A stretch of 64,000 nt of DNA from Coriobacteriaceae bacterium (lineage in GTDB: Bacteria; Actinomycetota; Coriobacteriia; Coriobacteriales; Coriobacteriaceae). The notes under the pieces are model-generated. The model was given only the letters and a program-made list of their open reading frames with translations. It was not told the origin of the DNA and ran no database searches. This document shows positions 38,788 through 49,333 of this stretch, one piece after another. Every line of letters starts with the position of its first letter. Position 1 is the first letter of the stretch. The stretch is taken from contig SUUG01000011.1 in assembly GCA_015062655.1 (NCBI GenBank), positions 1 to 64,000 of the forward strand, in the 5' to 3' direction. Made by a program: the position numbers and the translations under genes.

Positions 38788-39378
38788 TCACTCCCCCAGG
38801 ATACGGCGCATATCGTCTTGCTCGAGGACCTCCTCGAGCGTGAAGCCCTCGCCATCGAAGGCGTAGCGCGCAAGCGAGCAGTTGCCGGGGACGTCCGTAT
38901 AGCGCGTGTCGGAGGGATCGCGCCAGCGCTGCATGAACGCGAGGCTCGCCGAGCCGTGGCTCACCGCGAGGACGCTCTCGTGGCCCGGCCGGCGCATGAT
39001 CTGGGTGAGCGCGCCGTTGACGCGGCCCGAGAACTCCTGCTCGCCCTCGCCGCCGAACTGCTTGAAGAAGTCACCCCAGGGCCTGTGCGGCATGAGCTCC
39101 ACGCGCTCGCCCTCGAACTCTCCGAACGACCATTCGCGCAGGTCGGGAACGCGCTCGAAGGACATGTCGGTGATACGCTCGAGCGTCTGGTGCGTGCGGG
39201 CGAGCGTCGAGGCGAAGGCGTGGTCGAAGCGGATGCCCGCCTGGCGCACGTAGCGTCCCACGCGGCTCGCCTGCTGCTCGCCCTCGGGCGTCAACGGCGA
39301 GTCGACCCACCCTTGGATGATGCGGCGCTCATTGAAGAGCGTGCGCCCGTGCCGTACGAAATAAAGCGTGCCCGCCAC
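38788..39378 (-). CDS. Histidine phosphatase (phosphoglycerate mutase) family
   Basis: TLYFVRHGRTLFNERRIIQGWVDSPLTPEGEQQA. Confidence 0.92.
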   Translation of the reverse strand: MAGTLYFVRHGRTLFNERRIIQGWVDSPLTPEGEQQASRVGRYVRQAGIRFDHAFASTLARTHQTLERITDMSFERVPDLREWSFGEFEGERVELMPHRPWGDFFKQFGGEGEQEFSGRVNGALTQIMRRPGHESVLAVSHGSASLAFMQRWRDPSDTRYTDVPGNCSLARYAFDGEGFTLEEVLEQDDMRRILGE

Positions 39379-39434
39379 GCTGCCTCCACCCGTCGTGCTT
39401 CCGGCCGCATTCTAGCATCAGCAGCGGGCCGCCA

Positions 39435-40232
39435 TCACGCGTCCCGCGCCCACACCCGGTCGTAATCGCGCATGAGAAGAAGGGCCACCACGATCCCGAA
39501 GGCAAGCCGGGCGATGGGATCCTCATCCAAATCTAAACGAAAGACCGCCCGGGGACCCACCCGGCCTGCGGAAACATGTGCGAGAACGTCTCCCCCTCTT
39601 AGCACGGAAAAATCCGGTCCCAACACGTTGCCCTCGAGCGAAAGACCCCCTCCCACGATTCGATACAGCGTCTGAACGCCATCGCCCACCTTGAGGACGC
39701 GCTCGAGCTTGACATGCGGAAGACCGGCGAACCTCACGAAGAAGACCGGCGCGAACAAGCCATGGCGCCGCATGATTCGCCCGACGCGCGCACCAGCGCG
39801 GTCTATGACGTCGAACCGAGCTCGGCTCATAAAGCGGGACACGAGCTTCACCCGATAGAGCGGCGCGCTGGCCTCTCCCCATGCGATCTCATCTGGAGCG
39901 TTGTACGCAGGCACGCCCTCTGGCAGGGGTTTTGAGATCTCATACCCGCCGCTCTCCCACCCGGCAGGCCGTTCGTCGCGACCGAGGAGGAGCAGATGGC
40001 GGCGGTCGCGTTCCACCGCCCTGGCGATGACCCGCTCATCATCCCGAACCATCTCGTCAATGGAAAGATTGAAAAGCGCGCTCAGGAGTATCAGGCTCGC
40101 AAGATCGGGCTGCGTGACCCCGGTCTCCCAATTCGAGATGGTGTTCCTTGAAACCCAGATCGATTCGGCAAGCTCCTCTTGAGACATGCCCGCCTCCTGG
40201 CGCTCCCGTCGAATCGCCTCGCCGATGCCCAT
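39435..40232 (-). CDS. XRE-family HTH protein fused to a LURP-one-related/YxjI-like domain
   Basis: IRRERQEAGMSQEELAESIWVSRNTISNWETGVTQPD, then VSRFMSRARFDVIDRAGARVGRI...VFRLDLDEDPIARLAFGIVVAL. Confidence 0.75.
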   Translation of the reverse strand: MGIGEAIRRERQEAGMSQEELAESIWVSRNTISNWETGVTQPDLASLILLSALFNLSIDEMVRDDERVIARAVERDRRHLLLLGRDERPAGWESGGYEISKPLPEGVPAYNAPDEIAWGEASAPLYRVKLVSRFMSRARFDVIDRAGARVGRIMRRHGLFAPVFFVRFAGLPHVKLERVLKVGDGVQTLYRIVGGGLSLEGNVLGPDFSVLRGGDVLAHVSAGRVGPRAVFRLDLDEDPIARLAFGIVVALLLMRDYDRVWARDA

Positions 40233-40421
40233 GCCCCCAGCCCCTCCATCTGTTCCGCTCTTTCGGACGCTACGATTCGAGCATAGGCCCCTCTTGGCCG
40301 TTGTGCTGCCAAATGTGTTGTGCACGGTGGGAAAACGCAGGTGGGCGGCGTCGGGGCGGCGTGTCGGGGATCCTTCTCCCCTATACTTGAGGCGCACGCG
40401 TCTCGTCTCGGAAGGAGCGCC

Positions 40422-41144
40422 ATGCAAAGCGTCGTCGATGAACTAGCCTCCCTTGCCGACCCCGCCTACCGGGAATTCCAGGCCAAGCTCGTCCCCACCG
40501 TCGATCCCGCGCGCATCCTGGGCGTCCGCACGCCGGAGCTGAGGGCATTCGCGCGGCGCTTCGCCGCCGACGATCGATGCGACGCCTTCCTCGCCGAGCT
40601 CCCGCACCGCACCTACGAGGAGATGAACCTGCACGCCGAGCTCATCGCCCGCCTGGCCGCGACCCCCGACCAAGCCGTCGCGATGCTCGACGCCTTCCTT
40701 CCCCATGTGGACAACTGGGCGACCTGCGACCTCATCAGAACCCCCGCCTTCAAACGGGACCATCCCGCGGCGCTCGCGCAGGTATGCCGCTGGACCGCCC
40801 CGGGCATGCCGGAGTACGCCGTGCGGTTCGGCGTCAACCTGCTCATCGAGCACTTCCTCAAAGAGGACTTCAGCCCCGACCATCTGGGGCTCGTTGCCCG
40901 GATCGATCGTGTCGAGTACTACATCAACATGGCGCGCGCCTGGTACCTGAGCCTGGCGATCGTGCGCCACCCCGACGAGGCCCTCCCCTTCTTCGAGGAG
41001 CGGCCGCTGCGCCTGGACCCCTGGACGCACAACAAGGCCCTGCAGAAAGCCCGCGAGTCGCGGGTGCCCACCGCGGAGCAGAAGGCCTATCTGCAGGCGC
41101 TCAAGGTGAAGGTCCCCCGCGCGGCGAAAGGCACGGCGCGCTGA
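40422..41144 (+). CDS. DNA alkylation repair enzyme (AlkD family)
   Basis: DPAYREFQAKLVPTVDPARILGVRTPELRAFARRF...NWATCDLI...EYYINMARAWYLS. Confidence 0.9.
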   Translation: MQSVVDELASLADPAYREFQAKLVPTVDPARILGVRTPELRAFARRFAADDRCDAFLAELPHRTYEEMNLHAELIARLAATPDQAVAMLDAFLPHVDNWATCDLIRTPAFKRDHPAALAQVCRWTAPGMPEYAVRFGVNLLIEHFLKEDFSPDHLGLVARIDRVEYYINMARAWYLSLAIVRHPDEALPFFEERPLRLDPWTHNKALQKARESRVPTAEQKAYLQALKVKVPRAAKGTAR

Positions 41145-41459
41145 GGGGCCGCGTCGCCGTGCTTGCGAACGCGTTTCGCCGTGCCCGCGTTCCCGCCGTT
41201 GAGAGCGGCACCCCGCCGCCCGCGTGCACGCCGCCGCCGGACGGCCCGCCTCTCATCCCGCCGGATCGCCCCGCGCCGCAGCTGCCCCCACGCCCTTTGG
41301 GTTGTGAAAGGTTCGTCCCCTTGAGCGGCGGGCGGGCGCGGCTGATTCCGGCTGCGCTATGGTACAGAAGACCGTTTGAGTGTTGTTATCCCAGCGCTGA
41401 GCAGGTGCCACGCTGCCGTGCGGGCAGGGCTGCCCTCGGCGCCGATCGAAAGGAACCCC

Positions 41460-42431
41460 ATGAACGTCAACCAGGCGCTCGAGTACGCGAACGCGTTCTA
41501 CATCCCCGAGTTCATCTTCGCCGGCGGCTACGAGTCCATCGAGGCCGAGCGCGTGAAGGGCGAGGAGGCGCTGAAGGCGCTGCTCGATGAGTGGAAGTCC
41601 GCGGAGAACCCCGGCTTCGGCTTCGATATCGTGCGCGAGCTCGCCGACCGCAACCGCGGCCTTTGCGACGCCATCGGCGAGCCGCGTCTGCGCAACGTCT
41701 TGAGCTCGGCGCTCTCCCGCAGCCTCTCCGACGCCGACCTCTGCGCCGGCATCGCCGCCATGCAGGGCCGCACCGCCGCGAGCGTGGCCCGCGAGGTCCG
41801 CGGCGACCGCGACGCCTACGCGGTAGCCTACGTGCGCAAACCCATCAAGGGCACGGTGCTCGGCATCGACATCGAGACCACCGGCACCGCGCCGGAGCGC
41901 GGCTACATCTTGAACGTCGGCTGGGAGACCATGGAGCTCACGAGCGACGCCGTGCCCGAGGGCGGCGAGGCCGTCTTCTGCGGCCTGCCCGAGGACCCCT
42001 ACAAGGAGGCGGGGGTCCCGCTCGAGCGCATCCACCACATCAACTGGGGCATGGTCGAGGGCAAGACGCCCTTCCGCGAGGACGCCGCCCTGCAGGAGCG
42101 CCTCCTCAAGCTCATGCTCAAGCACCCCATCATGGCGCACAACGCCGCCTTCGAGGACTCCTGGTTCATGTTGCACCTCAAGGGCTACGCCGAGGCGCGC
42201 CGTGAGGGGAAGATCGTCGTGATCGACTCACGCGACATCTGCCGCAAGCTCGACGGCGAGGTCAACGCCCTGCCGCGCGAGTCCGCGCCGGCCGCGCTTG
42301 AGAACTGGGCCCGCCGCCGCGGCACCCTGGTCGAGGGCGAGTCCGAGCGCCACCTGGGCCTCGATGACACCGACCTCATGCTCCGCACGGTCCAGGCTGA
42401 GATGAACCGAAAGACCATGTTCGCTCGATAA
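41460..42431 (+). CDS. DnaQ-like 3'-5' exonuclease (DEDD)
   Basis: LGIDIETTGTAPERGYILNVGWE...MAHNAAFEDSWF...HLGLDDTDLM. Confidence 0.85.
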   Translation: MNVNQALEYANAFYIPEFIFAGGYESIEAERVKGEEALKALLDEWKSAENPGFGFDIVRELADRNRGLCDAIGEPRLRNVLSSALSRSLSDADLCAGIAAMQGRTAASVAREVRGDRDAYAVAYVRKPIKGTVLGIDIETTGTAPERGYILNVGWETMELTSDAVPEGGEAVFCGLPEDPYKEAGVPLERIHHINWGMVEGKTPFREDAALQERLLKLMLKHPIMAHNAAFEDSWFMLHLKGYAEARREGKIVVIDSRDICRKLDGEVNALPRESAPAALENWARRRGTLVEGESERHLGLDDTDLMLRTVQAEMNRKTMFAR

Positions 42432-42531
42432 GCAACAGATATTCACGCCTCGCATCGAAGCGGGCCGACGGGAGGGCGGTGCCGGCGCACCCCGCCCTCC
42501 CCTGTTTTTCTTCCGTGCGCTGGGATGTTTT

Positions 42532-42642
42532 TTGAAAGCCCATCCCCGCCTGTGGTACAGTGCACCGGCGAGCGAATTCGTGGCATCTAGGAGACAAGGG
42601 TGGAACCGGTTGTGGCTCATCACAACCGGTTCCACCCTTTTT
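42532..42642 (+). promoter_or_regulatory. Promoter plus intrinsic terminator/attenuator upstream of the MFS pump
   Basis: TTGAAA (42532-42537), 18 nt, TACAGT (42556-42561); 17-bp perfect stem GGGTGGAACCGGTTGTG/CACAACCGGTTCCACCC (42598-42637) then TTTTT. Confidence 0.7.
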
Positions 42643-42659
42643 GCGTGAAAGGGCACATC

Positions 42660-43934
42660 ATGGAGAGACAGACTGCCAGCGGGCGGACGTACAGCAAGTG
42701 GGCCATCCTCATCACGGTGCTGACCATGACCTTCATGGTCTGCCTCGACTCGAGCATCGTCACCGTCGCGCTGCCGGTCATACAAAAGCAGCTCGGAGCC
42801 GGCGATGAGATCCAGTGGGTATCCTCGGTGTACCTGATCGCGACCTGCCTCGCGCTCATCCCCTTCGGCCGCCTCGGCGACCGCCGCGGCAAGGTGCACG
42901 TGTTCCAGGCCGGCGTCATCGGCTTCACCGCCGGATCGCTCCTGTGCGGCCTGGCGCAGACCCTGCCCGCGCTCATCGCCGCGCGCATCGTGCAGGGCAT
43001 CGGCGGGGCGCTCGCGATGGCGAACAACATGGGCATCATCACCGAGGCCTTCCCCGCCCGGGAGCGCGGGCGGGCCATGGGCCTGCTGTCGACCTTCGTC
43101 GCCCTGGGCATGATGGCCGGCCCCGTGCTCGGCGGCATCGTCGTGTCCGCGTGGCCCTGGGAGTGGATCTTCCTGATCAACGTGCCCGTCGGCGTGCTGA
43201 GCTTTCTCGTGGGACTGCGGACCCTGCCCCACGTGAGGCCCGACCGCAGCGCGCGCGAGGGTGCGCTCGGATTCGCCGAGGCGGCCCGCCTCTGCCTGGG
43301 CAACCCCGCGTTCCGACTCAACTTCCTGACGATGCTCATCGTGTTCATCGGCATCGGCGCGTCCGAGTTCATCCTCCCGTTCTACTTCCAAGACGCGCGG
43401 GGCTTCTCGGCCGACGTCTCCGGTCTGCTGTTCCTCGCGCTCCCCGCGGTGAACGCGGTGGCAGGGCCCATCTCCGGCGCCGTCTCCGACCGCGTCGGGG
43501 GCGAGTTCCCCACGATAGCGGGGCTCGTCATCTACATCCTCGGCCTGCTCACGGTCAGCGGGCTGGGGGCGGCCTCGAGCATCCCCGAGATCGTGACGGC
43601 CGTGGGCTTCATGTCGCTCGGCAGCGCGATCTTCCAGTCGCCGAACAACGCCCTGTTCATGGCCTCCGCCCCCGAGAGGGCGTTGGGGTTCGCCGGCAGC
43701 CTGGGGAGCCTCGCGCGCTATGCGGGCCTCGCCCTGGGAATATCAATCTGCTCCGCGATGCTTTACGGCCGCATGAGCGCCGTGGCCGGGCGGGTCGTGA
43801 CGACGGTGGAGCCGGGCGTGCCCGAGATCTTTATGAACGGGTTTCGGTTCTCGTTCCATATGCTGGCCGGCCTCGCCGGCGTCGCGCTCGTGCTGACCGC
43901 CGTGCGCTGGGCCCGCAAGCGGGCGCGGCGGTAA
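42660..43934 (+). CDS. MFS multidrug efflux transporter (DHA2, EmrB/QacA type)
   Basis: FMVCLDSSIVTVALPVIQKQL, IPFGRLGDRRGKVHVF, GMMAGPVLGGIVV. Confidence 0.9.
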   Translation: MERQTASGRTYSKWAILITVLTMTFMVCLDSSIVTVALPVIQKQLGAGDEIQWVSSVYLIATCLALIPFGRLGDRRGKVHVFQAGVIGFTAGSLLCGLAQTLPALIAARIVQGIGGALAMANNMGIITEAFPARERGRAMGLLSTFVALGMMAGPVLGGIVVSAWPWEWIFLINVPVGVLSFLVGLRTLPHVRPDRSAREGALGFAEAARLCLGNPAFRLNFLTMLIVFIGIGASEFILPFYFQDARGFSADVSGLLFLALPAVNAVAGPISGAVSDRVGGEFPTIAGLVIYILGLLTVSGLGAASSIPEIVTAVGFMSLGSAIFQSPNNALFMASAPERALGFAGSLGSLARYAGLALGISICSAMLYGRMSAVAGRVVTTVEPGVPEIFMNGFRFSFHMLAGLAGVALVLTAVRWARKRARR

Positions 43935-44065
43935 AGGCAGCGGGGCGAGGGTGTCGGAGCCCGCTTGCGGTGGCATCGTGCAAGGGGCTGCGTGCGGTGG
44001 GCGCCGGGGGCGGCGGGCCCCACATTTCGCACGCAGCCGCTGCCGGCCGGGAACTGCCTGCGGGA

Positions 44066-44196
44066 GTTGCATTCTTTACGGCTTTGCACCCCGCAACGAG
44101 GGCACTCTTAGTAGTTGGGGCAAATCTGCAGGTAGAGCCGGTTGCGATTCTTACGCCTGTGTACGTCGGTGTACACAGGCGTCATTTTGTTTGAGA
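44066..44196 (+). repeat. Family-6 left inverted repeat (about 130 bp)
   Basis: GTTGCATTCTTTACGGCT (44066) and GTTGCGATTCTTACGCCTGTGTACGTCGGTGTACACAGGCGTCATTTTGTTTGAG (44141). Confidence 0.85.
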
Positions 44197-44692
44197 AAAA
44201 GGTGCATAGCCGTGCAAACGGCAACCGAGCTTTGGCGCTCGACGGGACAGAGACCTCGCGCTGCAGCCGAAGCCTCGACATATGGCGGCCCGCCCCCATG
44301 CAATGTGCCCGGGCTCTCAACAGGCTGGGGCTGCCTCGCGCAAAGGACCGGCTCAACGCGCTCGTCATATCGCACGCGGCCCCCTCGGCCCCATATGTGT
44401 TCACCTCATGAAGGCTTCGACGCGCCCGCGGCACCCGCCTGCCGGGGCGCGACGCCACCCCGGCAGCATGCGGTGTGAGGCGAGTTGCGGCAACGCTCAA
44501 CGATGAGCTGGTCTTTCATCCTTCATCGAAATAGAATGAGGGTGCTTTTAATACTGGAAGTTTTCAACAAGATCACCTAGAACAAACGCTCGCCTCACCA
44601 TGAGCTCAAATGCTTCTGACGGGAAGCCGACGCAGGTTTCCACACTTCAGGTTCTCAGCCCAATGCATCCTCTTATCTGCGATGATGGAGCT

Positions 44693-45676
44693 ATGAGCAT
44701 CATATTCTCACATAGCACCGCCCGCTCCTACCATCGGTCCCCTTGGCGGTCTGATGCCGGGGAGCTTGCGCTCCGCCAGCGAGCGCAAGCTCCCCAAGGG
44801 GCGTTGTATAGATCAGATCTCATCGAGGCTCGAAACGCCCTCGCAGCATCCGGGGTGCCCGGTGAGAGCCTTGAGATCGTCGATGTGCTCGTGCGCTCCG
44901 CCAACAGGCGCCGGCAGCTCGCGGGCGCCCGCGCGCACGTGCTGGGAGGCGAGCTCGAGGCCGACGCGCTGCTGCAGATCGCGCCCGGCGTCCTCGTCAC
45001 CGATATCCGTCTCACCGCCCTGCTCTCCGCCCAAGACCTCACCTTCCTCGAGCTCGTCGAATACTATTGCGAGATCTGCGGCGCCTACGACCTGCCCAGC
45101 GAACCGGAAACGAGCTATCGGGAGCGCGCGCCCCTGACGACCGTCGCCGAGTTGTCGGCATACTTCGAGCGCATGGCGAACCGGGTGCGCGGCTCTAAAA
45201 CCGCGCGGCGCGCCCTGCTATACGTCCGCGAGGGCCTCCGCTCCCCGCTCGAGACCGCCATGGTTCTGATGCTCGTGCTCCCCCGGGCGATGGGAGGGTT
45301 CGGGATGCGGAGCCTCCTCACCGACCACCGCCTCGAGATCCCGCCCCACGCACGCCACCTCACGCGTCGCTCCTTCCTCGTATGCGACGCCTTCCTCCCG
45401 GCATCCCGGATCGATTTCGAGTACCACGGCTTCGGGCATGACGAGGAGGAGCAGGCGACCATCGACGACGAGCGCGTCAACACGCTGCGCGCCATGGGGA
45501 TCCGGGTCATCGCCATCAGGCGCTGGGCGTTCTTCGACGGCGCCGCCTTTCGCCGCTTCGCCGGCGCCGTCATCCGCGAGGCGAAGATCGCCCGCACGCG
45601 CCTGCCGCATCGGTTCGAACAGCGGCAGGACGAGCTGAGACGCTTCGTGCTGCGCCGATATCTCTCCGATACCTGA
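44693..45676 (+). CDS. PD-(D/E)XK (DUF559/Vsr-like) protein with AbiEi-like N-terminal region; upstream start at 44600 possible
   Basis: ASRIDFEYHGFGHDEEEQATIDDERVNTLRAMGIRVIAIRRW matches the DUF559/Vsr-type pattern (v)E(Y)xGxxH..D..R...L...G..vi. Confidence 0.65.
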   Translation: MSIIFSHSTARSYHRSPWRSDAGELALRQRAQAPQGALYRSDLIEARNALAASGVPGESLEIVDVLVRSANRRRQLAGARAHVLGGELEADALLQIAPGVLVTDIRLTALLSAQDLTFLELVEYYCEICGAYDLPSEPETSYRERAPLTTVAELSAYFERMANRVRGSKTARRALLYVREGLRSPLETAMVLMLVLPRAMGGFGMRSLLTDHRLEIPPHARHLTRRSFLVCDAFLPASRIDFEYHGFGHDEEEQATIDDERVNTLRAMGIRVIAIRRWAFFDGAAFRRFAGAVIREAKIARTRLPHRFEQRQDELRRFVLRRYLSDT

Positions 45677-45749
45677 TTTGCTGATACTTCGTTTGTGCAA
45701 GCAGTCCTTGCGGCGTGAAGGCTATTTGCGTTTCTTTCGGATATGTATC

Positions 45750-45884
45750 TTTTTCCTCAACAAAATGACCCCTGTGTACAGCGAGGCACACAGGGGTCAA
45801 AAACGCAACTTGGCTGAGCAGGCCATTCTTACTCGCTACTCGCAATGCGCTCGTGCGGCTATACAGAGCCGTAAAGATTGCAAC
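45750..45884 (-). repeat. Family-6 right inverted repeat (about 130 bp)
   Basis: CCTCAACAAAATGACCCCTGTGTACAGCGAGGCACACAGGGGTCAAAAACGCAAC (45755) and AGCCGTAAAGATTGCAAC (45867-45884). Confidence 0.85.
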
Positions 45885-46007
45885 CAAGAGGCCGCCGACG
45901 CGCCCGCCGCAGCCGCCGCAGCACCGGCGGTGGCCGTCGCAGCAGCATCTCCGCCCGCAGTCTCGACGCCAGCCCCGACCGCCGCAACCGCAAGCGCCGC
46001 CGCCGCA

Positions 46008-47948
<1,941 letters not shown>

Positions 47949-48049
47949 ATCTCCTCCTAAATATGAATGTATGTGCAATTGCTCATATGTGTGGGCAACC
48001 AAAGGCCGTCCGCAGACGGCCCTCGGATCTCAACGGCTTGCCCGCCGGC

Positions 48050-48736
48050 TCACACCAGCACGGCGCAGTCGGGCTCGATATCCTCCACCGTGTCGACCAC
48101 GCGGTCGAGCACCTCGTCGAAGGAGTCCTCGTCGGCCTCGAGCGTCAGCTTCTGCGTGAGGAAGTTGACCTTCACGGAGCTCACCCCCTCCACGCCGGAG
48201 AGGACGTCCTCGAGCTTCTGCGCGCAGCTCGCGCAATCGATCTCGTCGAGTTTGAAGGACTTCCGCATGGTTGCTTCCTTTCTCTGGATGCGCATGGCGG
48301 GATGATCTTCCTGTTCCTGTGCGGCGGCCCGCTCAACCTCCGCACCGTGGTTCCCGATGAACTCGAGCACATGGCTCATGCCCTGGTTCAAGATGGTGGT
48401 CACATGCCCGTCGGCCAGCGAGTAGAGGATGCTGCGACCCTCGCGCCGAAACTTCACGAGGCGCGCTTGCCGCAGCGTCCGCAGCTGGTGCGAGACGGCG
48501 CTTTGCGACGAGCCGGTCGCCTCGGCGATCTCCCCCACCGGGCGCTCCCGCTCCACCAGGGTGTACAGGATCTTCACCCGGGTGGTGTCCGAGAACATGC
48601 GGAAGAGGTCCGCGAGGTCGTAGAGGATCTCATCGGCCGGGAGGCTGTCGAGCGAGCAGAGGAAGAGGGCGAGGTCGTCGGGGGCGATGGCGCCGCCCGC
48701 GGACTCGCCTCCGAGCTTGGTAGCTTGCTTTCCCAT
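48050..48736 (-). CDS. ArsR-family regulator fused in frame to an HMA metal-binding domain
   Basis: LFRMFSDTTRVKILYTLVERERPVGEIAEATGSSQSAVSHQLRTLRQARLVKFRREGRSILYSL, then MRKSFKLDEIDCASCAQKLEDVLSGVEGVSSVKVNF in the same ORF. Confidence 0.8.
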   Translation of the reverse strand: MGKQATKLGGESAGGAIAPDDLALFLCSLDSLPADEILYDLADLFRMFSDTTRVKILYTLVERERPVGEIAEATGSSQSAVSHQLRTLRQARLVKFRREGRSILYSLADGHVTTILNQGMSHVLEFIGNHGAEVERAAAQEQEDHPAMRIQRKEATMRKSFKLDEIDCASCAQKLEDVLSGVEGVSSVKVNFLTQKLTLEADEDSFDEVLDRVVDTVEDIEPDCAVLV

Positions 48737-48749
48737 GGTGCCTCCCCTC

Positions 48750-48806
48750 ATATGAATGATCGCTCATATTTGCTGACTTCCTCATTATATGAGCAGTCAT
48801 TCATAT
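48750..48806. promoter_or_regulatory. Two ArsR/SmtB-type operator dyads
   Basis: ATATGAATGATCGCTCATAT (48750-48769) and ATATGAGCAGTCATTCATAT (48787-48806), inverted versions of one consensus. Confidence 0.65.
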
Positions 48807-48905
48807 GTCAAGGCGAAGGACGGCAAACGGGTGGACGGGGCTGAAACGGGGTCGGATGGACGCGAACGGGAGACCGGCGGCGGTGCGAGCGGCGGGCGGG
48901 GGGTG

Positions 48906-49060
48906 GGCCCGACGGCTAGGGAGGGCGGGCGATCAGGCCCATCGGCTGCGGGCGGGCGAAGGCGGTCAGGTCCGACGGCTACGGGCGGGCGGACGCGGCG
49001 CCATCCGACCGGCCTGCCCCGCAAAGGCGGACGCGGCGCCATCCGACCGGCCTGCCCCGG
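48906..49060. repeat. Minisatellite, 30-38 bp units
   Basis: GGCGGACGCGGCGCCATCCGACCGGCCTGCCCCG twice at 38-bp period (48987, 49025), preceded by degenerate CCCGACGGCTnnGG units (48908, 48938, 48971). Confidence 0.7.
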
Positions 49061-49322
49061 CGAGGGCGGGCGCGGGCAGCACGGCCAGAACGTCGCCGTC
49101 CGCGAGACCGCGGCGGGCGGTCTCCTCGTCGAGCGCGAGCTCGACCGCGCGGCCGCCGAGGCTTCGCTTGCCATGGCGGCGCCCATGCGCCTCGTCCCAC
49201 TCGAAATCGACCGGATCGACGTTGAACGAGCCGCCGACCCGCCGCTCGAGCGAGATCACCACGGCCGGATCGTTGACGTTGCCGTGCACGCCGGTCGCGC
49301 GGACGGCCCCCTCCCCCATCAT
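48966..49322 (-). CDS. Possible UreE N-terminal-domain-like protein running into the minisatellite
   Basis: VDFEWDEAHGRRHGKRSLGGRAVELALDEETARRGLADGDVLAV resembles UreE_N. Confidence 0.35.
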   Translation of the reverse strand: MMGEGAVRATGVHGNVNDPAVVISLERRVGGSFNVDPVDFEWDEAHGRRHGKRSLGGRAVELALDEETARRGLADGDVLAVLPAPALAGAGRSDGAASAFAGQAGRMAPRPPARSRRT

Positions 49323-49333
49323 GTCAGCGCCGA

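Noticed and set aside
43984-44040. CTGCGTGCG...CGCACGCAG hairpin as part of the family-6 element
   Set aside because: Outside the inverted-repeat boundaries and more simply the terminator of the MFS gene
44066-45884. Target-site duplication flanking the family-6 unit
   Set aside because: Left flank ...CTGCGGGA and right flank CAAGAGG... do not match; no duplication could be supported
45890-46007. GCC/GCA-rich tract as a triplet repeat element
   Set aside because: Low-complexity GC-rich DNA without a consistent unit; may just be degenerate sequence downstream of the ATPase
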